Under the pieces are notes generated by a model. That model searched no databases, was not told where the DNA came from, and saw nothing but the letters and a program-made list of their open reading frames with translations. This document shows positions 1 through 7,776 of a stretch of 20,348 bases of DNA, piece by piece. Source of the DNA: a virus. Location: IMG/VR virus record IMGVR_UViG_3300020595_000239, positions 1 to 20,348 of that record; one strand, given 5' to 3'. Numbering within the stretch: the first letter of the stretch is position 1; each line of letters starts with the position of its first letter. The translations under genes were made by a program, and so were the position numbers.

Positions 1-211
1 CATAAGTATTAATTTTAGTTATACTTATATTTACAATTTTCTCTTCATCCTGAACTGCCCAGCACTGATAGTGTTCTGGGTCTTGTAACCATGTAAGGTA
101 ATCGTAAGTAGTAGACTCACCGACACTGCTTTTAAGTGCGCTAGCTATGGCAGATTCTATTGTCCGCCAATGTTCTACAACTTGTTTAGGTGTCAGTAAG
201 ATTACTTGCAT
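1..211 (-). CDS. Partial phage protein, possibly GNAT-like (5' part only)
   Basis: An ATG at 211-209 opens a frame that runs without a stop to the left edge, giving 70 residues that begin MQVILLTPKQVVEHW and end near KINTY. An AAGG stretch lies about 12 bases upstream of the ATG. The gap to the preceding gene (stop at 238) is only 26 bp, as expected for this packed cluster. The start, with its HW motif and acidic/aromatic middle (TTYDYLTWLQDPEHYQCWAV), resembles the N-terminal part of small phage proteins with a GNAT acetyltransferase-like fold that often sit in podovirus tail or internal-virion gene clusters. The acetyl-CoA-binding part would lie outside the window, so the family call is tentative. 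That it is coding is much more certain. Confidence 0.6.
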   Translation of the reverse strand, partial: MQVILLTPKQVVEHWRTIESAIASALKSSVGESTTYDYLTWLQDPEHYQCWAVQDEEKIVNISITKINTY

Positions 212-237
212 TGTTAAAATATTCCTTAATAGTTAAA

Positions 238-474
238 TTATCGCATAGACTCTACTTCTGTTCTTAGCTCACTCACCTGAGTTAATAGTTCCTGAACTTG
301 TGAGGTTAGTATTTCAGTTTGTGTGTTTAAAATAACAGGAGGAGCGGGTAAATCAATCTGCTCCGCACTATCTACCATGACACCCTTCCACATCGTACCC
401 ACATAACGATCACTTTTGTCCCCACTAAAGGTGTTAAGAACATTCCCATCTATATCTTTAATTTCCCAAGCCAT
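238..474 (-). CDS. Small tail-cluster protein with C-terminal coiled coil
   Basis: This 78-residue protein has an ATG at 474, one base beyond the stop codon of the glycine-rich tip gene (476-478). A GAGG ribosome binding site lies inside the last codons of that upstream gene, so translation is probably coupled. The N-terminal half (MAWEIKDIDGNVLNTFSGDK) looks like a small beta-rich domain. Residues ~52-78 are a hydrophobic/polar heptad pattern (ILTSQVQELLTQVSELRTEV) that predicts a coiled coil, so the protein could form dimers or trimers. I do not recognise a family. Its position suggests a minor virion component or a chaperone for the adjacent tip protein, but that is inference only. Confidence 0.75.
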   Translation of the reverse strand: MAWEIKDIDGNVLNTFSGDKSDRYVGTMWKGVMVDSAEQIDLPAPPVILNTQTEILTSQVQELLTQVSELRTEVESMR

Positions 475-475
475 A

Positions 476-2302
476 TTATAACCTCATTATGAAAAGACCA
501 CCACCTCCACCGTCTCCTTGGATTCCGGTGCCATCTGTCTGACCGCCACCACCACCAGCGCCAATACCACCGAAGCCACCATTAGCCCTTGTTTGTGCAG
601 AAGAAGTACTGACGTACATGCTTGCTCCTGCACCACCACCATTAAATATTTCCCCATTTTCACCACCAATACCATTGGGGTTGGCTGATAAACTATCAAC
701 AAGGAAAGCAGCACCTCCACCACCTGACATGGACGTTCGTTGGTTAGCAGGTCTTGCTAAAGCCGCAACCTGTGCTGCAGAAACAGTTGGGAGACCTGTA
801 ATGGATTTACTAAGCCAAGGAACTGCGACACAAGTAGAGTTACCTGGGGGTAAATTGCCCAAGTATGGGCCTAGAAAAGACTGCCCCCCTTGTGTTGTGC
901 CTGTGAGAAAAGCATAATTCGTATCATCTTCATTCATGACTCTGCTAAGACCTGCATGAATAGGGGAAGCAGACGTGCTTGATATGGCTTGACCCTGTGC
1001 TGAAAGCGAGCCTCCGCTAATATCATAACCTTGCCCAAATATACCACCTCCTGCAGCTGCAGCAACTGAACCAGCACCATAGGAAATGTCACAATCCCCA
1101 CCACGGGTTGAGGATATGCCAAGGAAGTTAACTCCCGCGCCACCTGCACAAGCCATCCCGTTTTCTGGGGTGGTAGCCTGACCACTTACCTTAACACCAC
1201 AATCATAAGTAGCATTACCTCCACGATGACCCACCCTAAAAACTGTCTGGCTTATAGACGAGTGCCCACCGTTTTGAATAGAGGGTATAGCTCCACCCGC
1301 TCCTCCTGAATTTAGAACATTATCTCCAGACGTGACTTTAGTACCACCCTCTCCACCTGGACATGTGATCCTAATGTCAGTAGAGGCTGTACCACCTATG
1401 TAAAAGTTAGAAGAACCCCCATCACCCCCCTGACCAAGGGTAGAATTAGAGGCAGCTCCACCAAAACCGAGCTCAACCCCCAACTGATCTGTACCATTCC
1501 AATCTAGCGTCCACACAGCTATGGAAGAAGACCCCCCTCCCGATGCAGCTCGTCTACCCGTCAGGCCTGGTTCGGCAGTGCAGCCAGCACCCCCACCCCC
1601 AACCATAATAAAACGGTAAAGTCCCGCACCTGAAAGCATAGAGCTTAAACTTGTAATATATGGAGGACTTGTTCTGTGTGTAAGCATTAACCAAGACCCT
1701 GCAAGACCCTCTATGAAAGGCGTGGCAATGTTTGTTATATCCCCTTTAATAGAGAGGTTACCTGCAGATGTATCCCAAGAAACGTATTTATCAGAATCCC
1801 CAAAAGAAACATCACCACTAGATGACACAATAGCCCCCGCCCCTGAGACAGGTTTTGCAGAACTATCTGTCACTAGATTACCAACAGATACTGTAGCAGC
1901 AATAATGGAATTTGTAGCTATATTACCACCATCAATATCTGTAATAGTAGAACCATCCTTTGAGAAGTCACCACTTGAAAACGTAACTAGCCCTGAGAAA
2001 GAAGTCACAGAAAGTGGTGAGGTACCAGTTGCTGTTGTTGTTGTTGCTGTACCTGTTGTGTCTGAGAATAAAAGATCCGAAAAATAGACGCTAGTATCTG
2101 AAGCAGCTTGCTGTGTTGGGGCTGTCTCAGACCACCCAGTTTCGATATTAGATAAGGCATTTGTTGCCCATGTAATAGTAGCTTGGGGGGTCTGAGGCAC
2201 ATTTGTTAAAGCTCTAAAGAGACGCCGTGAAGCAAGACGAGGAGCTGGGTCTCCATCTGTTATGTCCATTATTGTAATTTCGTCTGATGCTACTCTTGGC
2301 AT
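476..2302 (-). CDS. Tail tip/fibre protein with C-terminal polyglycine-rich receptor-binding domain
   Basis: A 608-residue structural protein with an AAAGGAGAATAA binding site just before the ATG at 2302. Residues 1-16 (RVASDEITIMDITDG) match the N-terminus of the next gene upstream (2315-3448), which suggests a shared attachment segment. Residues ~100-195 (pattern STITDIDGGNIATNSI...VGNLV...GDVSFGDSDKYVSWD) resemble the repeats before the end of lambda J-type central tail fibre proteins. From about residue 231 (FIMVGGGGAG) to the end it is rich in GG, GGG and GGGG runs separated by short polar segments, as in glycine-rich phage adhesin tips predicted to pack as polyglycine II helices. It ends GGGGGLFIMRL, so the chain closes on a hydrophobic strand. 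Likely role: trimeric host-recognition protein on the tail. Several cysteines occur within the glycine-rich part. The domain reading is by pattern, not by alignment. Confidence 0.8.
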   Translation of the reverse strand: MPRVASDEITIMDITDGDPAPRLASRRLFRALTNVPQTPQATITWATNALSNIETGWSETAPTQQAASDTSVYFSDLLFSDTTGTATTTTATGTSPLSVTSFSGLVTFSSGDFSKDGSTITDIDGGNIATNSIIAATVSVGNLVTDSSAKPVSGAGAIVSSSGDVSFGDSDKYVSWDTSAGNLSIKGDITNIATPFIEGLAGSWLMLTHRTSPPYITSLSSMLSGAGLYRFIMVGGGGAGCTAEPGLTGRRAASGGGSSSIAVWTLDWNGTDQLGVELGFGGAASNSTLGQGGDGGSSNFYIGGTASTDIRITCPGGEGGTKVTSGDNVLNSGGAGGAIPSIQNGGHSSISQTVFRVGHRGGNATYDCGVKVSGQATTPENGMACAGGAGVNFLGISSTRGGDCDISYGAGSVAAAAGGGIFGQGYDISGGSLSAQGQAISSTSASPIHAGLSRVMNEDDTNYAFLTGTTQGGQSFLGPYLGNLPPGNSTCVAVPWLSKSITGLPTVSAAQVAALARPANQRTSMSGGGGAAFLVDSLSANPNGIGGENGEIFNGGGAGASMYVSTSSAQTRANGGFGGIGAGGGGGQTDGTGIQGDGGGGGLFIMRL

Positions 2303-2314
2303 ATTTATTCTCCT

Positions 2315-3448
2315 TTAAGAATCGGCTACACTTACAGAGACTCCGAAACGCTCTTGTGTTGTTACATCTTCGGCCCCTACAATGATATTTGGAAACCCTG
2401 TACCTGATGCTAACACACCACCTGTTGAGATAACAGTCCGATCAGTTTGAGATGTAACACGAACTCCTGCCCCACCGGCCCGTGTCCAGGTGTATGTTAT
2501 ACTTGTGGTTGGGGCAACACCCGTATCAGCGTCTGTTACCAGGGCTGTTAGGGTCTTTGCTGTACCTGAATTGTTTTTAAATACCACCCCATCACTAGAT
2601 GTTACCGCCACAATAACAGCACCAGTACCATCCGCACCTTCTTGAACTTTAAATACAGTAAGAGCATCTGAACCACCAGTAGCACCTGTTACCTTAACTG
2701 TTAACGTATTACCAGTATTTCCCAAGTTTGTTTGAGCAATAGCTAGACGAGCAATACCATTCTGTGTGACTGGGAAGGTACCTGTAGTTGATACAGTCCC
2801 CGAAGTATCGGCATCGTAGAAAGCAATACCACCTTGAGCAGTACTCGTAGCAGTTTGAGTAATAAATGAAGCACCGTTAAGAGAAGTGGCTAATGTGATG
2901 TTACCCGTAGTACCTTGAGACTCAATGCCCAAAATAATATTAGGCTGACTAGCATTAAGAGTACCTGAGGAATTTGCAAAGAAGGTCTGTGATGATGGTA
3001 CAATCTCAATAACCTGACCACCAGCCCCCTCCTTAACAACAGACAAGGTAATATCTTGTGTGAGACCAGTAACAGGTGTTGTTGTAGATGTTGGAACCAC
3101 ACTGAATGTTAGTCGTAGTGTGACACTAATTGCAGCTGTTGCTGAAATAGATGGGATTGTAATAGTACCACTAGCGTTGGAAGGGGTTCCCCAACCAGTT
3201 GATGAACCTACGTATGCGACATTGGTGATAGAGAATGTGTTTGGTGTAGACCCAATAGTGCTAACATAAGATGCTTGTGTTTGACCTACAAATACAATTA
3301 AGGTAGATGTAAATCCAGCAACGTTAGAAACTGTACCATTAGCTGCAGCGGCAAAGGTGTGGTTAGCGTTAGTTGTGAAAGCTGTAATCGGATTTGTACC
3401 GTCCGAAATATCGGTAATTGTAATTTCATTAGAGGCTACGCGTGCCAT
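2315..3448 (-). CDS. Virion structural protein with N-terminal DISDG segment and C-terminal Ig-like domain
   Basis: A 377-residue, Thr/Ser/Val/Gly-rich, probably all-beta protein. The ATG at 3448 follows an AGGAGAATAAT binding site that overlaps the end of the upstream gene (stop at 3450-3452). The N-terminus (MARVASNEITITDISDG) is nearly the same as that of the gene at 476-2302. The ITITDISDG motif is common at the start of marine phage tail proteins. The last ~100 residues (from about TSSDGVVFKNNSGTAKTLTA to EDVTTQERFGVSVSVADS) match the C-terminal ~125 residues of the gene at 3450-4064. They share VFKN..G..K.LTA, a Y.WT strand, RTVIST.G and EDVTTQ-R--VSV, and look like one Ig-like beta-sandwich. 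The protein therefore links its two neighbours by shared ends. Likely a tail or fibre-base component; the exact role is unknown. Confidence 0.75.
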   Translation of the reverse strand: MARVASNEITITDISDGTNPITAFTTNANHTFAAAANGTVSNVAGFTSTLIVFVGQTQASYVSTIGSTPNTFSITNVAYVGSSTGWGTPSNASGTITIPSISATAAISVTLRLTFSVVPTSTTTPVTGLTQDITLSVVKEGAGGQVIEIVPSSQTFFANSSGTLNASQPNIILGIESQGTTGNITLATSLNGASFITQTATSTAQGGIAFYDADTSGTVSTTGTFPVTQNGIARLAIAQTNLGNTGNTLTVKVTGATGGSDALTVFKVQEGADGTGAVIVAVTSSDGVVFKNNSGTAKTLTALVTDADTGVAPTTSITYTWTRAGGAGVRVTSQTDRTVISTGGVLASGTGFPNIIVGAEDVTTQERFGVSVSVADS

Positions 3449-3449
3449 A

Positions 3450-4064
3450 TTATTCTCCTATTTTAACAGAAACTGCTATTCTTGTTTGTGTTGTTACATC
3501 TTCAGGACCTAGCACAATACGTCTAAGAACTCCTGTGTTTAAAGATGCAGCTATAGCAGCCGAATCTTCTGAGTTTGCTGGAACACCAATGGCACAAACC
3601 CCAGAACCATTTACGGTATTGGGTATTCCATTGGTTGATATGACTGTCCTACTTCCATCATTAGTCAGGCAAACTGTGTTACCCTCATAAGTCCAATTAT
3701 AGTTATAACTATTATAATCTGTGTCAAAGGGAGTTACTCCTCCAAGATTAACATTAGCTGTTAATATTTTTGGGGTGCCCACAGAGTTTTTAAATATTGT
3801 ACCGGAGTCTGTGGTTATATAAACGCTTAACCCATCGCTTGATGTTGCTTTTTCCCAAGCACTGCCAGTAAAAACCCATATATTTTCTGTATCGTTGGAG
3901 TATATGATATCGCCTACCTGGCCCGGGTCTGTTGGCAGGGGGTCATTAGCCGACATAGAGATGGAGGCATTTCCTACTCCGCCTTCTATGATTTGTATAA
4001 TTTTATTTAAGACATCTCTTGTAGCTTTGTCTCTTACACTTGATGGAATAAAAACATTGGCCAT
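3450..4064 (-). CDS. Small tail protein with C-terminal Ig-like domain
   Basis: A 204-residue protein whose ATG (4064-4062) overlaps the stop of the nozzle gene, implying coupled translation. Residues 1-60 (MANVFIPSSVRDKATRDVLN, then an amphipathic helix IIQIIEGG and a PTDPGQVGDIIYSND stretch) look like a helical attachment segment. This is followed by a short module (IWVFTGSAWEKA) of the kind seen in phage fibre spacers. Residues ~80-204 match the C-terminal Ig-like domain of the 2315-3448 protein (VFKN/IFKN, Y.WT, SRTVIST.GIPN, ...LGPEDVTTQTRIAVSV). Its place right after the nozzle suggests it mounts on the distal tail and connects to the tip proteins that follow. No enzyme motif is seen. 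Confidence 0.75.
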   Translation of the reverse strand: MANVFIPSSVRDKATRDVLNKIIQIIEGGVGNASISMSANDPLPTDPGQVGDIIYSNDTENIWVFTGSAWEKATSSDGLSVYITTDSGTIFKNSVGTPKILTANVNLGGVTPFDTDYNSYNYNWTYEGNTVCLTNDGSRTVISTNGIPNTVNGSGVCAIGVPANSEDSAAIAASLNTGVLRRIVLGPEDVTTQTRIAVSVKIGE

Positions 4065-5716
4065 TAGCGTTTGCCTCCCTGAGACACCTCTACATCAAAC
4101 CCCGTTATTTTAGGATTTATACTGTCTTTCATAGATAACTCGATATCGTAGTATCTGCCATTCAGGCGATAGTCTTCTTTATGCTTGGTGCTGGGATTAA
4201 ATGTTCTAGAAGAACTATCTGAGCTAGGAACTGCTAGTTGATTACTGTCTTTTACTATTGAGGTTGCCATAACAGAGTTTTTAGATACTACTGCGCACCT
4301 GAAACTCGCCTCTCCTTTAGGGTATACTGAGGATATCTTCTTAGTTACTGTTTCATCACCCAAGTTGTTATCTAAAAATTGTACCCAACCTGAGCTTACA
4401 TAAGTACCACCTGCCCGTTCATCTCCTAGCTGAAATATCCCTGCTTTCCCCCAAGCAAAAATAAGGACCTTACCATTAAGTTCACTTTCAGTTATATTTC
4501 TAATTCCGTCAGTGCCTACTGTAGGTAAATCTCTTCTGTACCAGGTATTGTTTTTATAATTGTAACAAAAGGCTTTGTCACAGCCAGTAGTATCTCCAGT
4601 ACGATTAATCGAACTATAACACACCCATACCTCTTTGTCTGATGCATGATGAAAAACAAAGGCTCTATCTCTTGCAACAGGGTCTACGTCTGTGTATAAA
4701 GACCCTTCAATACGGCCCCTAGAAATATTTTCTTTATTAGGTCCACCATCATGTAAGTATATTCCGTAGTTACCCACTACAAAGTGTCTACCATTACCAA
4801 TGTCTGCAAAGCAACCTGGACTATATAATCCATCATCATCAAAAAGAAGTCTACCAATTAAATAAAGAGGGTCTCCTGAGTCTTGATACTGTAGAACGGC
4901 ATCCTCTTTATATACAATTAAATACTCACCTAGTTCAGCGGCATCCAGTATTTCTCCAACTGACTCAGTAACGATATCATCTCCTGCGGAGTTTGTTGAT
5001 CTTGCCACAAAATCAATTCCACTTAGAGTACCTAAAGCGGTGATTGGTGTGGACCAGATTAAAGAAACATTACCTAAATTTTCTGAACCGGTATAAGAAC
5101 CGTCACCATTTAGTGCAATAATACGATTGTTGTAGGTTAATAACCTTTGAGCAGTAGTGCCTGCAATCCATCCAGTTAAGGGGAAGGCTGCATAATTATT
5201 TAACTGCCCAGTAAGGCTTGAATCATTGTCAATATCTATTTGGGTTATTCTACGTAATTCTCGAGGGGTAGAAGCTCCGTCATTTGCTATAACAATATCA
5301 TTAAACGGAAACAGGTCAATGTTAAACCTGGCGTTATCGTCTAGAGGAGTGACTGCAGTAGACCCTGTTATGGATGTAGATCCTGAGTCAGTTATATCTT
5401 CTACTATTTGAAAAGTTAAGTTTAATCCATCAGAGTCTGTTTCATAGAGGTAAACAAAGTTAAGTGTATCCTCTCCCGTAGGAGTCCACTGAGTCATAGC
5501 GTAAATGTTTCTGGGGTTGGCACCAGTATTAACTGCTTGCCCACCTCCAATATTATTAGCATTATCTGTTCTGGTCATATCGAAAACACCTTGAAGGGAG
5601 CCATCGAAAGGCCGCATATTAAGCCCTCTAGCGAAGGTAGCAAGGCTTTGCTTTTGAGCAGGGGTATCTGAGTTTAAGCCCCCAATACCTACCTCCCCTA
5701 ATTCTATTCTGGGCAT
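4064..5716 (-). CDS. Tail nozzle (tail tubular protein B-like, beta-propeller) protein
   Basis: A 550-residue protein that fits the nozzle/stabilisation-type proteins of short-tailed phages (SU10 nozzle, T7 gp12-like), which form the distal tail tube below the adaptor. Matching landmarks in order are: an N-terminal segment SLATFARGLNMRPFDGSLQG; NRIIALNGDGSYTGSENLGN...LIWSTPI (the 'my numbers became data' strand seen in this family); EYLIVYKEDAVLQYQDSG; LLFDDDGLYSPGCFADIGNG; HFVVGNYGIYLHDG; RGRIEGSLYTDVDP; VWVCYSSI; and CDKAFCYNYKNNTWYRRDLP. The repeated hydrophobic strand pattern agrees with a beta-propeller. The start is chosen because GGAGGAAG lies 8-15 bases upstream and the preceding small gene stops at 5718. 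The gene is separated from the adaptor gene by more than 13 kb. Its C-terminus overlaps the next start at 4064. Confidence 0.85.
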   Translation of the reverse strand: MPRIELGEVGIGGLNSDTPAQKQSLATFARGLNMRPFDGSLQGVFDMTRTDNANNIGGGQAVNTGANPRNIYAMTQWTPTGEDTLNFVYLYETDSDGLNLTFQIVEDITDSGSTSITGSTAVTPLDDNARFNIDLFPFNDIVIANDGASTPRELRRITQIDIDNDSSLTGQLNNYAAFPLTGWIAGTTAQRLLTYNNRIIALNGDGSYTGSENLGNVSLIWSTPITALGTLSGIDFVARSTNSAGDDIVTESVGEILDAAELGEYLIVYKEDAVLQYQDSGDPLYLIGRLLFDDDGLYSPGCFADIGNGRHFVVGNYGIYLHDGGPNKENISRGRIEGSLYTDVDPVARDRAFVFHHASDKEVWVCYSSINRTGDTTGCDKAFCYNYKNNTWYRRDLPTVGTDGIRNITESELNGKVLIFAWGKAGIFQLGDERAGGTYVSSGWVQFLDNNLGDETVTKKISSVYPKGEASFRCAVVSKNSVMATSIVKDSNQLAVPSSDSSSRTFNPSTKHKEDYRLNGRYYDIELSMKDSINPKITGFDVEVSQGGKR

Positions 5717-5717
5717 A

Positions 5718-5858
5718 TTATTCTTCCTCCAAGTTAATTCCTAATTGTTTATACTTTCTTCGAGCACACCTTAATCGAAATGCTCTAAGTCTTGCATTAA
5801 CTTTTCTCTTTCTTTTCCAAGGTCTAGCAACCTCTTGGCTACTAGATTTCGCAACCAC
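5718..5858 (-). CDS. Possible 46-residue highly basic protein between RNR and nozzle
   Basis: A GTG at 5858-5856 opens a 46-codon frame that overlaps the last 17 bases of the ribonucleotide reductase gene and ends one base before the nozzle ATG. The product has 9 Arg and 6 Lys. It runs from VVAKSSSQEV through a very basic middle (PWKRKRKVNARLRAFRLR) to KQLGINLEEE. Its last Glu codons double as the nozzle gene's GGAGGAAG ribosome binding site. An in-frame ATG at 5909 would give 63 residues but needs a longer overlap with the reductase. No strong binding site precedes either start. Without this gene there would be a gap of about 125 bp with no other content, in a cluster that otherwise lacks gaps. 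A nucleic-acid-binding or virion-packaged role is possible but unproven, and I do not recognise the family. Confidence 0.5.
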   Translation of the reverse strand: MVAKSSSQEVARPWKRKRKVNARLRAFRLRCARRKYKQLGINLEEE

Positions 5859-7701
5859 CTGCTGTACAAGCGAGGGTCTGCGCACCTTCTGTATTGTCTT
5901 CCTGCTCATATATTGAGAGTTCATTCCAGTTGATTGACGATGGAAATTCTGAGAGTGCTGCATTATATTCCTTTTCAGAAACAGGCTGATAAGGTGCTTG
6001 CTCATACGAATGCTCGGAGTAAGGCAAGAACGATACACCTGTAAGGTGATCGAAATTATCATATACCCAGGCTCCCACTTCTAACCACTCATCTTCTTTC
6101 ACATACACAGTAATAGATACAGAGTGTTCTGCCCAGTTCTGTTTTAATTTCAACCATAATTTCAATTGCTCAATAGCACTAAGATCATCTGCCATAATAG
6201 AGCCTTGTGGGCTTGCAATGGGGAAAGAGAATACAGTAGTACTATCTGGTTTCATAAAACAAGGTTCACTAGGAACCCCCGAAGTTTTCATAAAGTCAGT
6301 AAGAGGATCTTTATTATCTCCACGTACTGTTCTAATGTAGTGTTTAGCAAAGCGACCATGAATACCAGAAGAACTGTTAACCAGTTGACTTACAGTACCC
6401 GAAGGTTTAATTGTAGTAATAGCTGTTGAGGCAGGAATGTTAAGCTTGTGTGCCCACTCTTCGTTAATCTCTACAGCGTAATCACGTAGTTCTTTAATTT
6501 GATCTTCAGTAGCATTAATAATAGCAGGACAATCACATACCCCAGTAAGGGATACCCCTAACAAACGTTCTTCTTCTGTATTTATTTTCCAAATACTACG
6601 AAGGTAAGGGAAGTTAGTTAAGGTAGATTGAAGTGTGCCAAGGATAGTTGCCACTCGAATTTTATTTTTAATTGTATCAAGAGTATCTTCTGATCGAAGT
6701 ACTACCTCTGTTAGGTTACAGAACTGATTTGATCTGAGAGCAATCTCTGCACACGGGTTGGTCCCATGAATTTTATCAGAGTCTCTACGATCAGGAGCAC
6801 TCTTTTGTGCACCATACCTACTGTAGATACCTCGTTCACCTGACTTAGATTCAATAAGCGCTGTCCACTCTTTAATGAATGTAAGTGAATCAGGTTTCTG
6901 TAGGTATACAGCAGAGTTATTAGCAAGAGCACGATGAGAACTTCCTTCCCACCATTGCCCTGACTTAGCGTTCTGCATCGAGTGGTCACCAAGATCACTT
7001 AAAGATATCATAGCAGATCTACGTACACCACCTACCACTACAATCTCACCAATCTTACACATAAGATCGTGACACTCCAGTGGAGTTAGTTTGCGTCCTG
7101 CTGCCTTCTTGAATAAATTCGTAGTAAACTCAAGTAGTTCTTTAAGTGGCTCGGGACCACTCGCACGTCCTCCCATTGTTTTTAGCTTAGCACCTGCTGG
7201 TCTAACTTTAGAGTAATCAAAAGAATGTACTCTTCCCAGATAGAGGTCAGCAATATGTTTACGAAGTGCTTTAGACCACCCTTCTTTAGAGTCCTCAATA
7301 GAGATTACTCGGCCAGAAAGTTCAAAGTGATCATTAACAATGGGTAGCTTATTAACATCAATAGCTTCCACAGAAAAGCCAACACCCGTACCACACATAA
7401 GGATATACATAGCCTCATCAAATGCACGGGAAGTATCCACCTTAAGGTAGGAACAGTTATAACCTGTAATATTATTACGTTCAAGAGCAGGGCCACTAGC
7501 CCACATAGCTCTCATGGATGGCATGGTACCGAGAGAAGAAATAGAAGAAGTTAACTCCTTGTATAGCTTATCACTTATCATACCCTTCCAAGTAGACATA
7601 TAACGATTAACTGTTTCATCCCAGGTTTCTCTACGTTGTTCTGTTTCTAACCAACGAGAGTAACGAGAAAGGTGAATAAATGTTTGGTAGTCTGTGGTCA
7701 T
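5842..7701 (-). CDS. nrdJ: Class II (adenosylcobalamin-dependent) monomeric ribonucleoside-triphosphate reductase
   Basis: A 619-residue enzyme that reduces ribonucleoside triphosphates to deoxy forms using a B12 radical, supplying dNTPs for phage replication in the cytoplasm. Key residues are visible. Cys83 (YNCSYL) and Cys328 (QFCNL) form the redox pair. Asn315, Cys317 and Glu319 lie in GTNPCAEI, with Cys317 as the thiyl-radical residue. There is a VRRSA motif at 226-230 and KPSGTVSQLV..SSGIHGR at 432-450. The C-terminal pair Cys612 and Cys617 (CTAGGC) is the swinging thiol pair that in the Lactobacillus enzyme has the same C-x4-C spacing. The protein is about 120 residues shorter than that enzyme, mainly between the first Cys and GTGVGFS and in the C-terminal half. 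All catalytic cysteines are kept, so it should be active. No intein is present. The start follows TAAGGAGA at 7709-7716. The gene follows the largest non-coding gap in the cluster and lies among tail genes rather than replication genes. Confidence 0.95.
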   Translation of the reverse strand: MTTDYQTFIHLSRYSRWLETEQRRETWDETVNRYMSTWKGMISDKLYKELTSSISSLGTMPSMRAMWASGPALERNNITGYNCSYLKVDTSRAFDEAMYILMCGTGVGFSVEAIDVNKLPIVNDHFELSGRVISIEDSKEGWSKALRKHIADLYLGRVHSFDYSKVRPAGAKLKTMGGRASGPEPLKELLEFTTNLFKKAAGRKLTPLECHDLMCKIGEIVVVGGVRRSAMISLSDLGDHSMQNAKSGQWWEGSSHRALANNSAVYLQKPDSLTFIKEWTALIESKSGERGIYSRYGAQKSAPDRRDSDKIHGTNPCAEIALRSNQFCNLTEVVLRSEDTLDTIKNKIRVATILGTLQSTLTNFPYLRSIWKINTEEERLLGVSLTGVCDCPAIINATEDQIKELRDYAVEINEEWAHKLNIPASTAITTIKPSGTVSQLVNSSSGIHGRFAKHYIRTVRGDNKDPLTDFMKTSGVPSEPCFMKPDSTTVFSFPIASPQGSIMADDLSAIEQLKLWLKLKQNWAEHSVSITVYVKEDEWLEVGAWVYDNFDHLTGVSFLPYSEHSYEQAPYQPVSEKEYNAALSEFPSSINWNELSIYEQEDNTEGAQTLACTAGGCEI

Positions 7702-7722
7702 CTGTGTTTCTCCTTAGATAAC

Positions 7723-7756
7723 TAAGTTATACCTGTGTTTCCTTAAGTATAACTTA
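7723..7756 (-). repeat. 10-bp perfect inverted repeat (stem-loop) upstream of nrdJ
   Basis: TAAGTTATAC at 7723-7732 and its exact reverse complement GTATAACTTA at 7747-7756 enclose a 14-base loop. The loop contains a near-copy (7733-7745) of the nrdJ ribosome binding segment (7702-7716). The left arm also belongs to a second perfect palindrome, ATAACT-A-AGTTAT, at 7718-7730. The RNA could therefore form either of two exclusive hairpins, the second one lying directly beside the ribosome binding site. This could equally be a protein operator. Confidence 0.5.
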
Positions 7757-7776
7757 TATAATATATAATAGTAGGG

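Noticed and set aside
618-917. Proline-rich plus-strand open frame opposite the glycine-rich tip
   Set aside because: Pro codons are the complement of Gly codons, so this is an expected shadow of the glycine-rich gene. The same holds for the frame at 8979-9206.
5842-7701. Intein or split gene in nrdJ, as found in some phage reductases
   Set aside because: The frame is continuous at 619 codons, all conserved motifs are in order, and no intein end motifs are seen near NPCAEI or other conserved sites.
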